A stretch of DNA of 6,191 nt, taken from contig CAZVYN010000124.1 in assembly GCA_964631125.1 (NCBI GenBank), positions 1 to 6,191 of the forward strand, read 5' to 3'. Source of the stretch: CAZVYN01 sp964631125 (GTDB taxonomy: Bacteria > Eisenbacteria > RBG-16-71-46 > CAIMUX01). Shown here in pieces: positions 5,151 through 6,191 of this stretch. Positions within the stretch are counted from its first letter, which is position 1, and each line of letters opens with the position of its first letter. The notes beneath the pieces are model-generated. The model saw nothing but the letters and a program-made list of their open reading frames with translations, made no database searches and was not told the DNA's origin. Made by a program: the position numbers and the translations under genes.

Positions 5151-6191
5151 ATGAAGAAACAGATACTGTTTTTTGCAGCAGCGTTATGTCTGGTGACGGG
5201 TCTGGCTACGGCCGGTCCCAATGCCGGCGGCACGTTGATCGTGCACTACAATTCCGCCATCACCGCGTCGACCGACGCCACCAACTACTGCGGTAGTTCG
5301 GGCCTGGCGACGTGCGCAGGCGCGATCACGACGGTTCCGCTCAATATCGTTCGCCGGCTCTGGACCGTCCTCGCGGCGTTCCATCCGTCCACGAGCCCTC
5401 GCCTGTCGGGGATCGTCTTCGGTGTCACTTACGACCCGGTCGTGGTGATCGACTTCCACGGCGGATGCGGAGACTTCCAGTTGGATTCGAGCGGCTGGCC
5501 CGCTTCGGGCACCGGTACCGCGATCACCTGGAATTCCGCGCGGACGACGCACCTCACCCAGGTGTACTACTTCACGGGCTACGGGTACGACGCAGGGGCC
5601 TTCAGCATCTCGCCGCACCCGAGCCAGGGCCTCTCGTTCGCGGACGACGCCGTCCCTTCGCTGCTCGACCCCATCGCGGCGACGGGCGTGCTCGGTTTCG
5701 GCCAGCCCGGCTCCGCGCCGTGCCCGGTCCTCGTGGTCCCCGGCGCGTGCTGCCGTCCTGACGGATTCTGTACCGTCGTGCCGGCTGCGCAGTGCTTGGC
5801 GCCGAGCGTCTATCAGGGCGACGGCACCGACTGCGATCCGAATCCGTGCCCGCAGCCTGTCGGCGCTTGCTGCTTCCAGGATGGGACGTGTGCGATCACG
5901 ACCGCTGTTGGTTGCTCGGCCGGCGTCTTCCGGGGCGTCGGCACCGTGTGCGATCCGAATCCGTGCCCGCAGCCGCTCGGCGCCTGCTGTGCTCCGGATG
6001 GATCATGCTTGCTCACGACCGCTGAGGATTGCGCGTTCGACTACCAGGGCAACTTCACGCTCTGCGATCCGAATCCGTGCCCGCAGCCGGTTGGCGCTTG
6101 CTGCGTCGACTTCGTCTGCACGGTGACGACCGCCGGGGACTGCGCTGGCGACTTCTACGGTCCGGGGAGCACCTGCACCCCGAGCCCGTGC
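5151..6191 (+). CDS. Secreted cysteine-rich tandem-repeat protein, 3' end outside the window
   Basis: The frame is open for 347 codons to the window edge. A typical signal peptide (MKK, hydrophobic core at 5-18, cleavage probably after Ala21 in ATA|GPN) predicts export, in contrast to all other genes here. After it comes an unrecognised domain (about 22-195) rich in Gly, Ser, Thr and aromatic residues with few charges, with Cys47, Cys55, Cys106 and Cys191. It looks like a beta-rich extracellular domain (motifs GPNAGGTLIVHYN, SGIVFGVTYDP, FADDAVPSLLDPIA). From 198 on there are at least four units of a six-cysteine repeat. ATG at 5151 is chosen for the signal peptide and GGAGGAGG at 5132-5139. 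The function is unknown. The regular cysteines suggest disulfide-stabilised modules, possibly adhesive or structural at the cell surface. Metal binding is another possibility, less likely for an oxidising location. How it is anchored or sorted cannot be seen because the C-terminus is missing. Confidence 0.85.
   Translation, partial: MKKQILFFAAALCLVTGLATAGPNAGGTLIVHYNSAITASTDATNYCGSSGLATCAGAITTVPLNIVRRLWTVLAAFHPSTSPRLSGIVFGVTYDPVVVIDFHGGCGDFQLDSSGWPASGTGTAITWNSARTTHLTQVYYFTGYGYDAGAFSISPHPSQGLSFADDAVPSLLDPIAATGVLGFGQPGSAPCPVLVVPGACCRPDGFCTVVPAAQCLAPSVYQGDGTDCDPNPCPQPVGACCFQDGTCAITTAVGCSAGVFRGVGTVCDPNPCPQPLGACCAPDGSCLLTTAEDCAFDYQGNFTLCDPNPCPQPVGACCVDFVCTVTTAGDCAGDFYGPGSTCTPSPC
5742..6191 (+). 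repeat. Tandem six-cysteine repeats (four units, the last cut by the window)
   Basis: Units span residues 198-237, 238-276, 277-314 and 315-347 (DNA 5742-5861, 5862-5978, 5979-6092 and 6093-6191), 40, 39, 38 and at least 33 residues long. Consensus: GACC..DG.C..TTA..C....YQG.GT.CDPNPCPQPV. Each unit keeps six cysteines: an adjacent pair, then one each after the DG turn, mid-unit, before DPNP, and before PQP. At DNA level a 26-bp segment encoding CDPNPCPQ and two bases of the next Pro codon is identical in the first three units (5832-5857, 5949-5974 and 6063-6088), while the rest of each unit has diverged. The fourth unit has lost two residues after the Cys pair and reads CTPSPC. Confidence 0.92.

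Noticed and set aside
5184..5618. 144-codon minus-strand open frame under the secreted protein
   Set aside because: It has shadow composition (Arg/Gly/Asp-rich) and no ribosome binding site, while the plus strand carries a well-supported secreted protein.
5832..6088. Three perfect 26-bp repeats spaced 88-91 bp apart, resembling a CRISPR or other array
   Set aside because: Spacers are far too long for CRISPR, spacing keeps codon phase, and the repeats lie within a continuous protein repeat, so they are coding.

Overview
This is a high-GC bacterial chromosomal segment with short intergenic gaps, frequent GTG/TTG starts and overlapping genes. No mobile element, RNA gene or CRISPR array is visible. 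The cysteine-rich 'GACC...CDPNPCPQP' secreted repeat protein at the right end is of a type I associate from memory with uncultured, high-GC FCB-like lineages such as Candidatus Eisenbacteria. That placement is a low-confidence inference and nothing here proves it.

Left part (1-2669). On the minus strand lies elongation factor P (87-647, TTG start). It is followed one base downstream by the first 28 codons of an unrecognised gene that leaves the window. A 124-bp divergent spacer separates efp from a rightward cassette of three membrane-protein genes: LemA (772-1326), an HtpX-like M48 metalloprotease (1333-2298) and an unrecognised four-helix membrane protein (2295-2669). The spacing (6 bp, then an ATGA overlap) indicates one co-translated operon, probably concerned with membrane-protein quality control or envelope stress.

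Middle part (2696-4817). A convergent junction carrying three 10-bp tandem repeats leads to a minus-strand gene (2696-3502). Its product appears to join a degenerate ECF-type sigma factor to a zinc-finger (H-x3-C-x2-C) anti-sigma-like domain, ending in a C-terminal membrane anchor. It is transcribed divergently, across 67 bp holding two facing Shine-Dalgarno sites, from a cytoplasmic TPR-like helical-repeat protein (3570-4817). The pair looks like a small regulatory or scaffold locus and is the most unusual item in the window.

Right part (4818-6191). A 333-bp gene-free stretch contains several inverted repeats and a possible promoter. It precedes a secreted protein that runs off the window end (5151-6191). 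That protein has a signal peptide, an unrecognised N-terminal domain of about 175 residues, and at least four tandem six-cysteine repeats of 38-40 residues. Parts of these repeats are identical at DNA level, which suggests recent expansion or conversion.
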